A model generated the notes under the pieces. That model searched no databases. It was not told where the DNA came from and saw only the letters and a program-made list of their open reading frames with translations. Shown here in pieces: positions 27,819 through 37,676 of a DNA stretch of 64,000 bases. The position numbers and the translations under genes are program-made. Within the stretch, counting starts at the first letter, position 1; each line of letters opens with the position of its first letter. Source of the stretch: Alteromonas macleodii (GTDB lineage: Bacteria > Pseudomonadota > Gammaproteobacteria > Enterobacterales > Alteromonadaceae); the NCBI RefSeq assembly GCF_903772925.1, contig NZ_LR812090.1, forward strand, positions 2,314,333-2,378,332, written 5' to 3'.

Positions 27819-29479
27819 GCTGTTTTTTCAATTTGTGATTTGAGCCATATTCTGCTTGGACTATTTTGCATGGTATGGCGCCTGACAATACGCTGCGCTT
27901 CTTTTACCACATCATCGCGCTCGCGATAGTCCCATAAACGTTTTGCTGTTATACGGTTATTCTCTGCAATATCAATAATGGGCAGCACATAATCTTGTTT
28001 AACGTCAAAACCAAGCATTTGCGCTTCTAATGGCGGTAGATCGTAGGGCGCATGAACGGCTTCATTAGGTAGTTTAGCTAGCTCTGGCACCCACTTCTTA
28101 ATAAATACGCCATCAGGGTCTAATTTTTGTGACTGTGTTGCCGGGTTGTACAGCCTTACGGTATGGATACCAGTGACACTTGCCTGCATTTGTATTTGGG
28201 GGTAGTGGATCCCCGGTTCAAAGTCTAAAAACTGTGTTGCAAGGTAATGTGCGGCTTTCAGCCAGTGCACGTTTAAATGGTGGCATAAAAAACTCGTTAC
28301 CATTGCCCGCATCCGAAAGTTTATATATCCGGTCTGTCGTAGCGCTCGCATGCAGGCGTCTACCAAAGGGTAGCCTGTACGTCCAATGCTCCAGAAATAG
28401 AAACGTCGCTCAGCTTCCGGCCCGTCTATAAAAGGGAAGTGCTCATAAGCACGGTTCATTGGGCGCCACTCTATACTAGCCTCACTCTCAAATTTTTGAA
28501 TAAAGTGGCAGTGCCAGTGCAGCCTAGATGTTAAAGCGGATAGGGCGCGACTCCACTGTTTGCGCGGTGATGTTTGCAAAGCTTTCTTAGCTTGTTTTTC
28601 CAACTGAACGCTTTGATAGACCTGCTTGATAGAAATGTTGCCCCATGCGAGATAAGGGCTTAATCGTGAGCATGCGCGTCGTGCATACTCAGGTTTTGAA
28701 ATATGTTGGTGATAATACTGTCCACGAGAACTGAAAAAATCCTTCAAAACCTGCCAAGCACGCTTTTCGCCACCAGGCTGCATCAACGCGATATTAGGTG
28801 TTACTTCAACTTCAGTCATTTCGCTCTTGAGTGCGCTACCGTCTATATTACCGCTACAGTGGTTGGGTAGGTCAGGCGATGACCGTTTAAGTTCAGCTAT
28901 CTCGTTAATAGATTTCGACGCGTTTAAAATGTCTTTATATTCACGCCAGTTAGCCCAATTAGCCGTTTCTATATCAAAATCATAGGTGGGGGTTTCGAAA
29001 TGGAGCTCCCAGTTTTGCTGCCATTGTGCTCTATGGGGCAGACCACGTATTACTGCACCATACTGACATTCAGCGAATACAATTGATCTATTTATCAGGT
29101 ATTTAGCAACGTCAATATCACGGTTATGCGTAACTGAAAGACCAGTTTCTTGGTAACTCCTAACCGCACCAATGTTGTAATTTTGAGCAATAAGTTCAAG
29201 TGCCTCTATTACTTCACAGTGCAAGGACAAAACACGTGCATGAGCAGGCAATTGACTGTTAATGTCATCTATACTTTGTTGCATAAATTGCCAATGGCGA
29301 AGGTCCATATGCGGGTCTGCGATAAGCGAGGGCTCCCAACAAAATAGTGGGAGTATCTTTTCTCCTGCCTCAACAGCGCGATAAAAAGGCTCGTGATCAC
29401 GTAAGCGAAGGTCTCGCTTTAACCATATAACCGTGACTGTCTCTTTTGAGTTAGCCTTTTTTAAGTTATCTGACGCCAT
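27815..29479 (-). CDS. Photolyase/cryptochrome superfamily protein, divergent class
   Basis: A 554-aa flavoprotein homologue. The N-terminal antenna domain begins [18 protein letters not shown]; the FAD domain contains [32 protein letters not shown] and [11 protein letters not shown]. In the segment that normally carries the FAD-proximal Asn and first Trp of the electron-transfer triad (N378 and W382 in E. coli), it reads [15 protein letters not shown], with no Trp by eye. W359 is kept ([10 protein letters not shown]). There is a C-terminal extension after about residue 470 ([20 protein letters not shown]). It follows the DASH gene by 12 bp. It may be a sensor or a specialised repair enzyme; the class is uncertain. 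Confidence 0.85.
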   Translation of the reverse strand: MASDNLKKANSKETVTVIWLKRDLRLRDHEPFYRAVEAGEKILPLFCWEPSLIADPHMDLRHWQFMQQSIDDINSQLPAHARVLSLHCEVIEALELIAQNYNIGAVRSYQETGLSVTHNRDIDVAKYLINRSIVFAECQYGAVIRGLPHRAQWQQNWELHFETPTYDFDIETANWANWREYKDILNASKSINEIAELKRSSPDLPNHCSGNIDGSALKSEMTEVEVTPNIALMQPGGEKRAWQVLKDFFSSRGQYYHQHISKPEYARRACSRLSPYLAWGNISIKQVYQSVQLEKQAKKALQTSPRKQWSRALSALTSRLHWHCHFIQKFESEASIEWRPMNRAYEHFPFIDGPEAERRFYFWSIGRTGYPLVDACMRALRQTGYINFRMRAMVTSFLCHHLNVHWLKAAHYLATQFLDFEPGIHYPQIQMQASVTGIHTVRLYNPATQSQKLDPDGVFIKKWVPELAKLPNEAVHAPYDLPPLEAQMLGFDVKQDYVLPIIDIAENNRITAKRLWDYRERDDVVKEAQRIVRRHTMQNSPSRIWLKSQIEKTA

Positions 29480-29491
29480 ACAGTTTAAAAA

Positions 29492-30799
29492 CTACAGCCA
29501 TTTATTACGAAATGCGCCTGCCGGATCGTAAATTTCAGTCTGTTTTTGAAGGTTGAATTGCCTATGTCCGCGAGGGTCGCTTCCCACGCCGGCAAGGTAG
29601 AGCCAATTTCCCCAATTGCTTCCCACATCATGATCAACTAACTGATGCTCAAACCATGCAGCACCGTAACGCCAGTCTTGCCGAAGTTCGTGTACAAAGC
29701 AGCTAGCAACAAGCTGCCTACCGCGGTTCGACATATAACCTGTTTCTGCTAGTTGTCGCATACACGCGTCTACAATAGGGTATCCAGTATTGCCTTCACA
29801 CCATTGCGCAAAGGTCTCAGGGCAATGTGAAGTGGAAGGAGTTTTACCTTGAATGCCGCTAAAGCGAAACCATTTAGCGCCATACTTACACTGCAGCCAG
29901 TGAAAAAATTCTCGCCACAACAGCTCGAAATAAATCCAATAAGTGGAATCATTTTTTTCAACGGTCTCTTCAAAGTTATGTACTTGCCTCATCACTTCGC
30001 GCGCAGAAAGTGAACCATTTGCTAACCAGGCAGACAACTTTGTGCTGTCTTTCCATGTATCAAGTGCATTACGTGTTTCCTTGTAGGATGACGCAGCATG
30101 CCAGTCAAATAAATACGTGTTTAGGTGAGAAAGCGCTGCGGTTTCACCACCAACGAACGAAGATTCAGACGGTTTCGGTAAATCGAGGTCAAGACTGAAC
30201 AGAAAAGACGCGTCTAATGTTGGTGTGAAGGAGGTAGGTAGGGACTCTGGTGTAGGATGAACCGCTAACGGTTTGCAATGTTTCTCTACTTTGCGTCGAA
30301 ACGGACTGAAAACATCGGGCATCTCTTCAATACTAAACGGAAATGTTTGTGCGTCAAAAAGACCAAACGTCGAGCGCTCGACAATAGTTAGTGAGTCAAA
30401 GAAACGTTTTACTGTGTTTAATTCTGCGGTTTCATCATAACCACAATATTGACTGACTCCAAGGTGGGTGTACTGCCCTGACTTCAACAGCTCAACTAGA
30501 CACTGAGCGGCACTACCTTTCGCAACAAGTAAGTCGTGGCCAAACTTTGCTAATTGGCGTTTTAAATCTAACAATGTCTCAAGCAAAAATGTGCGTCTAT
30601 GCTCGCCCATTGGATTAAGCCCGAACGCGTTAGGCGTAAAGTTTTTGTCATCTAAAATATAGACGAATGTGATTTGACTGACCTGTTCACACAACGCTGT
30701 AATGGCCGCATTATCGTGCAGTCTCAGATCATGCCTGAACCAAAATAGGCCTCGTTTGTCATTAAATTTAGTTTTATCGTTAGAATGTTGATTTATCAT
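29492..30799 (-). CDS. DASH-family cryptochrome
   Basis: A 435-aa FAD/MTHF flavoprotein. Cry-DASH proteins repair cyclobutane dimers in single-stranded or looped DNA and can act in blue-light sensing. The N-terminal motif KRGLFWFRHDLRLHDNAAI and the C-terminal pattern VDHDVGSNWGNWLYLAGVGSDP, then HRQFNLQKQTEIYDPAGAF, are diagnostic; FNLQKQ separates DASH from class I photolyases. FAD-binding Asn and triad Trp residues are present (SNWGNW). It is divergently transcribed from the CPD photolyase gene across a 112-bp region. Confidence 0.93.
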   Translation of the reverse strand: MINQHSNDKTKFNDKRGLFWFRHDLRLHDNAAITALCEQVSQITFVYILDDKNFTPNAFGLNPMGEHRRTFLLETLLDLKRQLAKFGHDLLVAKGSAAQCLVELLKSGQYTHLGVSQYCGYDETAELNTVKRFFDSLTIVERSTFGLFDAQTFPFSIEEMPDVFSPFRRKVEKHCKPLAVHPTPESLPTSFTPTLDASFLFSLDLDLPKPSESSFVGGETAALSHLNTYLFDWHAASSYKETRNALDTWKDSTKLSAWLANGSLSAREVMRQVHNFEETVEKNDSTYWIYFELLWREFFHWLQCKYGAKWFRFSGIQGKTPSTSHCPETFAQWCEGNTGYPIVDACMRQLAETGYMSNRGRQLVASCFVHELRQDWRYGAAWFEHQLVDHDVGSNWGNWLYLAGVGSDPRGHRQFNLQKQTEIYDPAGAFRNKWL

Positions 30800-30911
30800 A
30801 CTAATTTTAAGCGTTATTTTTAATATCTAGACGGATCTTGAATCCGCTTTTCTTCGTAAGACATAAGATACGAATAATATTTAAATTTGGCGCAACGCCT
30901 GAGGAAAAAAA
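30800..30911. promoter_or_regulatory. Bidirectional promoter region of the photolyase cluster
   Basis: This 112-bp region separates divergent repair genes. It contains two short dyads: cggat cttga atccg (30832-30846) and ttcgta N10 tacgaa (30853-30858 and 30869-30874), the latter just upstream of the AT-rich aataatat. Either could be an operator for coordinated, perhaps light-dependent, control. No regulator gene is adjacent. The rightward GTG start at 30912 is preceded by gaggaaa. Confidence 0.5.
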
Positions 30912-32336
30912 GTGACCGTTCCTGTTAGTATCATGTGGTTCAGACAAGACCTACGCGTAAAAGACAATCCGGCATTAAATGCAGCTTGTGATATGGGGAA
31001 AATAGTACCCATCTATATTTATGATGATACAACCCCTGACGGAAGAGTACCTGGAGGAGCCAGTAAATGGTGGCTTCATCATTCTTTAGCTTCTCTGAAT
31101 CAGCGCCTTAATGGCCACCTACAAATTTTTAAAGGCAACCCAAAGGATATCATTTCAACATTAATGAAATCTTTTGACGCAAAAGCTATCTTTTGGAACC
31201 GGTGCTATGAACCATGGCAGATAAACCGCGACAAAGAGATTAAGCAATTTCTCATTGACAGTGATTACGAAGCGCACAGCTGTAATGGAAGTCTTTTATG
31301 GGAGCCAATGAAAGTGCTCAAAAAGGACGGCACGCCTTATCGCGTATTTACTCCTTATTACAAGAAAGGTTGTTTGCAAGTAGAAGAGCCGCGTTATCCT
31401 AAAGCGCCACCAGCACGCATAACTTATGCAGATGTAGAAAATGAAGGTATTGAATTAGCATCGCTAAACTTACTGCCCACTATCAATTGGGACGAGACCA
31501 TTTCGAAAGAATGGTCGCCAGGCGAAGACGGAGCTGCGGATAATCTAGCAGATTTTATCGAAAACTCTGCACGCAAATATAAAAACGGACGAGATATCCC
31601 TTCGGCTCGCGGCACATCGCGCTTATCACCCCATTTGCACTTTGGTGAGGTTTCGCCAAACCAAGTGTGGTACGCAATAAAAGACAAATTTGGCAATAGT
31701 GAAGACAAAAGTATTGAAACCTATTTGAGTGAATTAGGTTGGCGAGAGTTTAGCTACTACTTGCTGTTTCATTTTCCAACTCTGCCAAATAAAAACTTCA
31801 ACGAAAAATTTAATAAGTTCCCTTGGCGTTCAGATGCTAAAGCGCTTAAGGCTTGGCAAACAGGAAAAACCGGAATACCAATTGTCGATGCGGGTATGAG
31901 AGAACTATGGCAAACCGGATACATGCACAACCGTGTACGCATGATTGTGGGGTCATTTTTGGTGAAAAACTTACTGCTTAGCTGGCATGAAGGTGAGCGG
32001 TGGTTTTGGGATACACTGTTAGATGCTGACCTTGCCAGTAACAGTGCCGGTTGGCAATGGGTAGCAGGTTCTGGTGCCGACGCTTCGCCATACTTTCGCA
32101 TTTTTAACCCTATATTGCAGGGCGAAAAGTTCGATAAAAAAGGCAGCTATGTTCGCAAGTTTTGTCCAGAATTGAATAAGCTATCTGATAAGTACATACA
32201 CAAGCCTTGGGAAGCACCTAGTGCAATACTAAAAGATGCAGGGATTGAACTTGGTAAACAATATCCCAAGCCACTCGTTGATTTAAAAGCATCACGGCAG
32301 CGTGCTTTAGACGCATTTCAGCAAATAAAAGAGTAG
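30912..32336 (+). CDS. phrB: Class I CPD photolyase
   Basis: Light-driven repair of cyclobutane pyrimidine dimers using FADH-. Length is 474 aa (E. coli PhrB 472). It starts with GTG at 30912 (VSIMWFRQDLRVKDNPAL). FAD and substrate motifs are canonical: SRLSPHLHFGEVS, ELGWREFSYYLLFH, KTGIPIVDAGMRELWQTGYMHNR and LASNSAGWQWVAGSGADA, then PYFRIFNP. The latter contains the FAD-proximal Asn and triad Trp, and LLSWHEGERWF the middle triad Trp. It is separated from the (6-4) photolyase gene by 3 bp, so the two are co-transcribed. Confidence 0.96.
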   Translation: MTVPVSIMWFRQDLRVKDNPALNAACDMGKIVPIYIYDDTTPDGRVPGGASKWWLHHSLASLNQRLNGHLQIFKGNPKDIISTLMKSFDAKAIFWNRCYEPWQINRDKEIKQFLIDSDYEAHSCNGSLLWEPMKVLKKDGTPYRVFTPYYKKGCLQVEEPRYPKAPPARITYADVENEGIELASLNLLPTINWDETISKEWSPGEDGAADNLADFIENSARKYKNGRDIPSARGTSRLSPHLHFGEVSPNQVWYAIKDKFGNSEDKSIETYLSELGWREFSYYLLFHFPTLPNKNFNEKFNKFPWRSDAKALKAWQTGKTGIPIVDAGMRELWQTGYMHNRVRMIVGSFLVKNLLLSWHEGERWFWDTLLDADLASNSAGWQWVAGSGADASPYFRIFNPILQGEKFDKKGSYVRKFCPELNKLSDKYIHKPWEAPSAILKDAGIELGKQYPKPLVDLKASRQRALDAFQQIKE

Positions 32337-32339
32337 GGT

Positions 32340-33878
32340 ATGGCAGCACTTATTTTAGTTTTAGGCGACCAGCTTACCGAAACCTTACCGGCTATTACCG
32401 ATGCTGTAAAAAGCAAAGATACCATTTTAATGGCGGAGGTTCGTGAAGAAGCGACGTACGTAAAGCACCATAAAAAGAAAATAGCGTTTTTATTTAGCGC
32501 TATGCGCCACTTTGCTAAACGTTTGCGTGATGAAAACTATAACGTTAACTATGTTCAGTACAACGATAGCGCTAACAAAGGCGACTTACTCGCCCAAGTT
32601 AAGCACGCATTAAGCGAAAAGGATTTTGATGAAGTAAAAGTAACCATGCCGGGAGAGTACCGTTTACTAAAAAGCATGGAGCAATGGGAAAACGCGCTTG
32701 GCATTCCCGTAACAATCTGCGATGACAACCGGTTCCTATCTACGCCAAAGGAATTCACAGATTGGGCCGAAGGTAAAAAGCAGCTCCGAATGGAGTTTTT
32801 CTACCGTGAAATGCGCCGTAAGCATAACGTACTTATGGAGGGGAAAAACCCCATTGGTGGTAAGTGGAATTACGATGCCCAAAATCGTGAATCTATGCCT
32901 GAAACTCACAAAGTGCCTAAGCACACCACATTCGACGTTGACGACATCACTTCGAATGTAATTGAACTAGTAAAAGACGAATTCAGCGATCATTTTGGCG
33001 ATATTGATAACTTTCACTTTGCGGTCACGCGGGAAGACGCCCTTACCGTTTTAAACACCTTTATAGAACAAAGGCTACCGAATTTCGGTCAGTATCAGGA
33101 CGCCATGGTCGAGGGGAAGCCTTGGCTTTATCATTCCCATATCGCGTTCTATCTAAACTGCGGGTTATTAACCCCCAAAGAAACCATTCAAGCCGCCGAG
33201 CAAGCGTACCATGCTGGCCAAGTACCTCTTAATTCTGCCGAAGGGTTCATTCGACAGATACTGGGCTGGCGTGAATATGTGAGAGGTTTTTACTGGCACT
33301 TTATGCCGAATTTGAAAACGGACAATTATTTCAATAACGCTCGCTCGTTGCCTTCGTTCTTTTGGAATGCGCAAACCAATATGAACTGTATGCGCCAATG
33401 TATAAAAGAGACTCAACAAAACGCGTATGCGCACCACATACAGCGGCTGATGGTGATTGGTAACTTCAGCCTGTTAACCGAACTGAGCCCTGAAGAGGTA
33501 CAAGCATGGTATTTGCTTGTTTATGCCGATGCTTATGAATGGGTTGAACTGCCCAATGTCGCGGGAATGATCTTGTACAGCGACGGTGGAAACTTAGCAA
33601 GCAAACCCTACGTCGCTAGCGGTAGCTATATCAACAAAATGAGTAACTATTGCAAAAACTGTGGCTATCAGGTCTCAAAAAAAACGGGACCAAAAGCTTG
33701 CCCCTTTAACTACCTCTACTGGCATTTCATTGATAAGCACAAAGAGAAGTTAAGTAACAATCACCGTATGGCTATGATTTATAAAACCTATGGGCGGATG
33801 AAAGAAGAAAATATTGAAACCATGAAACAGGACGCCACGATATTTTTATCAAAGCTAACCAAAAATGAAGAAGTCTGA
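32340..33878 (+). CDS. Iron-sulfur bacterial (6-4) photolyase/cryptochrome (FeS-BCP)
   Basis: A 512-aa member of the prokaryotic (6-4) photolyase group that carries a [4Fe-4S] cluster (Agrobacterium PhrB, Rhodobacter CryB). It starts [18 protein letters not shown], the group-specific N-terminus. The four cluster cysteines are at 350 (NMNCMRQC), 438 and 441 (NYCKNCGYQ) and 454 (KACPFN), exactly the numbering of Agrobacterium PhrB. His365-His366 ([15 protein letters not shown]) matches the active-site His of that group. The function predicted is repair of (6-4) photoproducts with DMRL antenna. The 3' end overlaps the DUF2256 gene by 14 bp. Confidence 0.95.
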   Translation: MAALILVLGDQLTETLPAITDAVKSKDTILMAEVREEATYVKHHKKKIAFLFSAMRHFAKRLRDENYNVNYVQYNDSANKGDLLAQVKHALSEKDFDEVKVTMPGEYRLLKSMEQWENALGIPVTICDDNRFLSTPKEFTDWAEGKKQLRMEFFYREMRRKHNVLMEGKNPIGGKWNYDAQNRESMPETHKVPKHTTFDVDDITSNVIELVKDEFSDHFGDIDNFHFAVTREDALTVLNTFIEQRLPNFGQYQDAMVEGKPWLYHSHIAFYLNCGLLTPKETIQAAEQAYHAGQVPLNSAEGFIRQILGWREYVRGFYWHFMPNLKTDNYFNNARSLPSFFWNAQTNMNCMRQCIKETQQNAYAHHIQRLMVIGNFSLLTELSPEEVQAWYLLVYADAYEWVELPNVAGMILYSDGGNLASKPYVASGSYINKMSNYCKNCGYQVSKKTGPKACPFNYLYWHFIDKHKEKLSNNHRMAMIYKTYGRMKEENIETMKQDATIFLSKLTKNEEV

Positions 33879-34011
33879 TTTACCTACAAAAATGTGCCCG
33901 GTCTGTGAAAGGCCGTTTACATGGCGCAAAAAGTGGGAGAAAAACTGGGAAAACGTGCGCTACTGCTCAAAGCGCTGTTCTTCGACAAAAAAGAAAGTTA
34001 GAAAACTTTAG
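33865..34011 (+). CDS. DUF2256 family short zinc-ribbon-like protein
   Basis: A 48-aa basic peptide: [20 protein letters not shown], then [20 protein letters not shown]. Two CxxC-type pairs (CPVC and CSKRC) suggest one zinc site. I recognise DUF2256, which commonly sits beside FeS-type photolyases. It starts inside the 3' end of the photolyase gene (14-bp overlap), so expression is coupled. A role as partner or DNA-binding accessory in photorepair is inference. Confidence 0.85.
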   Translation: MKKSDLPTKMCPVCERPFTWRKKWEKNWENVRYCSKRCSSTKKKVRKL

Positions 34012-34301
34012 TTAGTGAAGGCAACTAAACTGGCAGATTATGGCTAATGCAGATAATAGCGCTTCTTAATTTGCCGTTGTTATATCGAAGCACGAGTTTT
34101 CCGCTACCACCCACAGTATAAGATCAGCACCATTGCTTTCTCGGAAATTAGGCTTTTAAGAGCTCTCGTTGTTCTCTACTTGCGTATGCCCGTAACAGTG
34201 TTTATGCAACATACTATTAACATATGTTTCAAATGTAACCTTCATTGAATGGGCCGCTGAACGAACTTAGGATTACGACAAACCAAGTTCGAGAAGTAGT
34301 A
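34012..34301. other. 290-bp intergenic region between photolyase cluster and MATE gene
   Basis: No gene or clear terminator is seen. A TTG at 34245 opens a frame into the MATE gene but is less likely than ATG 34302. No good Fur box was found here. Confidence 0.35.
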
Positions 34302-35669
34302 ATGGCACTGTCTACAAAAGCTGCAATTTTAAACAACCCTTTATTAAGCACTTTTTTCAAACAATCGTTTTTATCACTAATTGGCCTTACTGCTTTAACA
34401 ACCGCTAGTTTAGTTGATGGTATCTTTGTAGGCCAATACGTCGGCCCTCTAGGATTAGCAGCAGTAGCGTTACTTTTACCCTACATTACGTTTCTCGTAG
34501 CGCTCTCCTTAATGCTCGCAATAGGCGGAAGCGTTACTATCGGCACTTTTATGGGGAAGGGGGATACCCGTTCCGGCAGCGCTTTGTTTACGCAAATATT
34601 AATAGTTACCGTAACACTTAATGTAATATTGGCAGTATTAAGCTACGTCGCCGAACCAGCTTTGTTTTGGCTACTTCATGTTCATTCTGACATCGCGCCA
34701 CTGACAAAACAATATTTTTCCGTGCTTAGATGGGTATTCATTCTTCAGTTCTCAGGTATGGTGCTCTACTACCTTGTCCGGGCAGATGGGTACACGAAAC
34801 TTGCTACCACTGCATTACTTATAGGTGCACTGACTAATATAGCATTAGATGCACTATTTGTAGGGCATTGGGGTTATGGGATTGAGGGAGCAGCTTATGC
34901 GACAGGCGTAGCACAAACTCTTCAGCTCTTTGTATTAGCCGCTTTTTTCGCAGATAAAAGCCGAGGCGTAACACTTGCAACGTTTAATAAACCCTGGCGC
35001 AGGTTATTCAGCGTATTGAGAAACGGTATTTCAGAATTTACTAACGAAATTTCAGTGGGTGTACTTTTCTTAGTCATCAATGCACTACTGGTTATTAAAA
35101 CTGGCAGCGATGGGGTAGCGGCCTACAGTGCGGTTAATTACTTTATATTCCTTAGCATCATGCTTAGTTTTGGTATCGCAGACGCACTTCATCTACTTGT
35201 TAGCTACAACCGGGGTGCCTCACAACCAACAAGAGTCGATGCTTTCCTGTTAATAGCATTAGCGACAGTATTTACTGTCGGGCTAATAATGACAGCGTGT
35301 TTGCTGTGGTTTAAACCTTTCTTCGTTGGCCTTTTTCTTGCCCCAACACAACATGAAGTTTCTACCTACGCGTATAGCATCATTCTATATATTTGGCCGC
35401 TTTTCCTTGTTAACGGCTGTAACGTACTGCTTAGTGTCTTTTTAACTGCCATTGAGAAGCCATTTCAATCTGCTGTTATTGCGTTAAGCAGAAGTATACT
35501 GTTTCCAGTTGGCCTTCTATTCTTATTATCCTACTTCACGTCTTCAATATCTGAAAACAAGAACCCTGACTTTTCGTTTCTCATAGCACTCCCCATTGCA
35601 GAGTGGGTGACACTTTGCTGCGCAGTCTTCTTTGTTTGCAAGCCCTATTGCCTAAAAAGAGAAACCTAA
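34302..35669 (+). CDS. MATE family efflux transporter, possible siderophore exporter
   Basis: A 455-aa inner-membrane protein with about 12 TMs in two MATE halves. The start NNPLLSTFFKQSFLSLIGLT then LVDGIFVGQYVGPLGLAAV is typical of MATE transporters (Asp in the first TM, cation-coupled). I use ATG 34302; the in-frame TTG at 34245 would add 19 polar residues. It lies immediately before the Fur-boxed petrobactin operon in the same direction, so export of the siderophore is a reasonable inference. It is separated from the operon by the 35.7-kb promoter and could be independent. Confidence 0.85.
   Translation: MALSTKAAILNNPLLSTFFKQSFLSLIGLTALTTASLVDGIFVGQYVGPLGLAAVALLLPYITFLVALSLMLAIGGSVTIGTFMGKGDTRSGSALFTQILIVTVTLNVILAVLSYVAEPALFWLLHVHSDIAPLTKQYFSVLRWVFILQFSGMVLYYLVRADGYTKLATTALLIGALTNIALDALFVGHWGYGIEGAAYATGVAQTLQLFVLAAFFADKSRGVTLATFNKPWRRLFSVLRNGISEFTNEISVGVLFLVINALLVIKTGSDGVAAYSAVNYFIFLSIMLSFGIADALHLLVSYNRGASQPTRVDAFLLIALATVFTVGLIMTACLLWFKPFFVGLFLAPTQHEVSTYAYSIILYIWPLFLVNGCNVLLSVFLTAIEKPFQSAVIALSRSILFPVGLLFLLSYFTSSISENKNPDFSFLIALPIAEWVTLCCAVFFVCKPYCLKRET
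34554..34561 (+). other. KOPS-like octamer (FtsK orienting), left of dif
   Basis: gggaaggg matches GGGNAGGG on the + strand and points rightward to dif at 48411. It lies inside the MATE gene. A single match is weak evidence by itself. Confidence 0.5.
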
Positions 35670-35720
35670 GAAATAACACCCAAAAAATAACCACATGTAA
35701 CAAATGTAAAAGTCTTTGCT

Positions 35721-35739
35721 AATGAGAACCATTCTCACT
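35721..35739 (+). promoter_or_regulatory. Fur box upstream of asbA
   Basis: aatgagaaccattctcact is a near-palindrome matching the 19-bp Fur consensus shape (GATAATGATAATCATTATC). It lies 42 bp before the asbA start, where a Fur-Fe2+ dimer would block transcription in iron-replete cells. Confidence 0.85.
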
Positions 35740-35780
35740 AAATTGTCGCGGTAATTTGCTCATCTTAAAAGGGTCTAACC

Positions 35781-37676
35781 ATGACTTCAGTAGCTAAGAA
35801 ACAAGCTAATAACGCGTCATTTCAAGCATTCATGAATGCTTACATCAAAGAAATTGATACGGGGGTTTGGCACACTAAAACAGATTGGGCCATTCGAACA
35901 GGCATTCAGCTACATCAAAATGATAAATATGCTGTTGAGCTTTATCTAACCGCAAACAATACTCGGCTTTCAGTATCCGCATCTTATCGCTCTACGGTAG
36001 GGCGACATGTATTCAATTCAGTTTACAAACAACTTCCCAATAGTCTTCAGTGGGAAGAAATTTCCTTCATGAGCGCTATTCTATTGCTTATCGACGAAAT
36101 CTACAGTGAAGGCGAATCTGGTAAGCAATCTACAGACACAATAGCAGAGCAAAGCTTAGAACTTTATGCCAGGACGATAGAAAGCCATCAAATTATGGCG
36201 ATGTATTTAGAAAATCGCGCTGGTGATCCCGCCCTTGAAAGTAACCAATTTATAGATTCTGAACAAGCCATTCTTTTTGGCCATTGGTTACATCCAACGC
36301 CAAAATCAAGGCAAGGTATGCATCGTTGGCAACATGAACTTTTCACGCCAGAACTAAAAGGGAATTTCAAACTGCATTATTTTGCAGCCAAGCAATCCAT
36401 CACCTTTTCCAATAGTGCAGAGACAGCGTCTGCTTTTGAAATACTAGAAAATATAGCGTTATGCGATGATGATCCTTCGACCAAGGCGCTTATTGAGGAA
36501 CTACATAGTAAGAATTTAAAATTGTTGGCGGTACATCCGCTCCAAGCTGATTGGCTGTGTGCTCAAGCTCCTATACAAAAAATGCTTATTGAAGGTGAGT
36601 TGCTCCAACTAGGAGAGTTAGGGCCTTTATTTACGCCCACGTCTTCAGTGAGAACTCTGTATAACGCAGAGTTAGATTATATGGTGAAGGTATCTATACC
36701 TGTTAAGGTAACCAATTCTTTAAGAAAAAATATGCACCATGAATTAGAGGCTGGCGTCACCCTTTGCCGCTTACTAAAACGGTGTGGTTTTTCTATACTC
36801 TACCCTGAATTTAAATTTATCGATGACCCTGCATACATTTCCCTCAACGCGGGCAATGCGAAAGAAAGCGGGTTTGAATTGATATTAAGAAAGAACCCTT
36901 TTAATAAAGCAAATCAAATCGATAGCCTTGGCGGAACGCAGTCTATAGCTGCCCTTGTTCAAGACCCTCTCGTTCCCGGTGGGCAATCTCGACTTGCTAA
37001 TATCATTCACTCGCAGGCCCAAAAAGAGGGTATTGATAGTAGTGTGGTGGCCACAAAGTGGTTTGATCGTTATTTGAATTGTGCAATCGAGCCGGCCATA
37101 CGGCTCTTTGACCAGTGCGGTATTGCCTTAGAAGCGCATCAACAAAACTCACTATTGGAAATATCTGACGGTTACCCGACAGCTTATTATTATCGTGATA
37201 ATCAAGGTTTTTATCTGTCTAAAGAAAGACAACAAATTCTTGAAACCATGGAGCCTCATCTCATTCACTGCAAAGACCTGTTTTACAGTGAACAGATGAT
37301 AATTAATCGATTCACATACTATCTTTTTTTCAATCAATTATTTGCCGTTATTAATCGCCTCGGTAGCGACCAACTTGCGCTAGAGCCTACGTTACTACAC
37401 AAAATTCACTGTAAATTAAAATCTATGCTTCCTAGCTTAGGTTCATTGGGCTCGGCATTCGTCTCCTCTGTGTTAGAGCGAGAAAAGCTTCCTTTTAAAG
37501 CCAACCTTCTTACGCGGGTAGAGGATGTTGATGAGCTAGAAGCACAAGATGAACTTGCTGTGTATGTATGGGTTAATAACCCATTTAAAAGTATTGAGAA
37601 GCTCAGTGAAACTTCGTTACAAGTTAACGAACCTCAAGAGAAAAGTGCAGATAAGGTAGTGGCCGATGCTTGCTAA
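35781..37676 (+). CDS. asbA: Petrobactin biosynthesis NIS synthetase AsbA
   Basis: IucA/IucC-type synthetase (631 aa; B. anthracis AsbA about 600) that condenses citrate with spermidine in petrobactin assembly. Visible NIS motifs are FGHWLHPTPKSRQGM (ATP/substrate), VHPLQADW, PTSSVRTLYN and EAHQQNSLLEI. It is the first gene of an overlapping series (11 bp into asbB, then asbC, asbDE, asbF), behind a Fur box. Assignment to A rather than B is by gene order and lower similarity to the HP-H motif of type B, so the two synthetases could be swapped. Confidence 0.85.
   Translation: MTSVAKKQANNASFQAFMNAYIKEIDTGVWHTKTDWAIRTGIQLHQNDKYAVELYLTANNTRLSVSASYRSTVGRHVFNSVYKQLPNSLQWEEISFMSAILLLIDEIYSEGESGKQSTDTIAEQSLELYARTIESHQIMAMYLENRAGDPALESNQFIDSEQAILFGHWLHPTPKSRQGMHRWQHELFTPELKGNFKLHYFAAKQSITFSNSAETASAFEILENIALCDDDPSTKALIEELHSKNLKLLAVHPLQADWLCAQAPIQKMLIEGELLQLGELGPLFTPTSSVRTLYNAELDYMVKVSIPVKVTNSLRKNMHHELEAGVTLCRLLKRCGFSILYPEFKFIDDPAYISLNAGNAKESGFELILRKNPFNKANQIDSLGGTQSIAALVQDPLVPGGQSRLANIIHSQAQKEGIDSSVVATKWFDRYLNCAIEPAIRLFDQCGIALEAHQQNSLLEISDGYPTAYYYRDNQGFYLSKERQQILETMEPHLIHCKDLFYSEQMIINRFTYYLFFNQLFAVINRLGSDQLALEPTLLHKIHCKLKSMLPSLGSLGSAFVSSVLEREKLPFKANLLTRVEDVDELEAQDELAVYVWVNNPFKSIEKLSETSLQVNEPQEKSADKVVADAC

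Noticed and set aside
34245..34301. Longer MATE protein from TTG 34245
   Set aside because: The added 19 residues are polar and non-family; ATG 34302 gives a normal MATE N-terminus.
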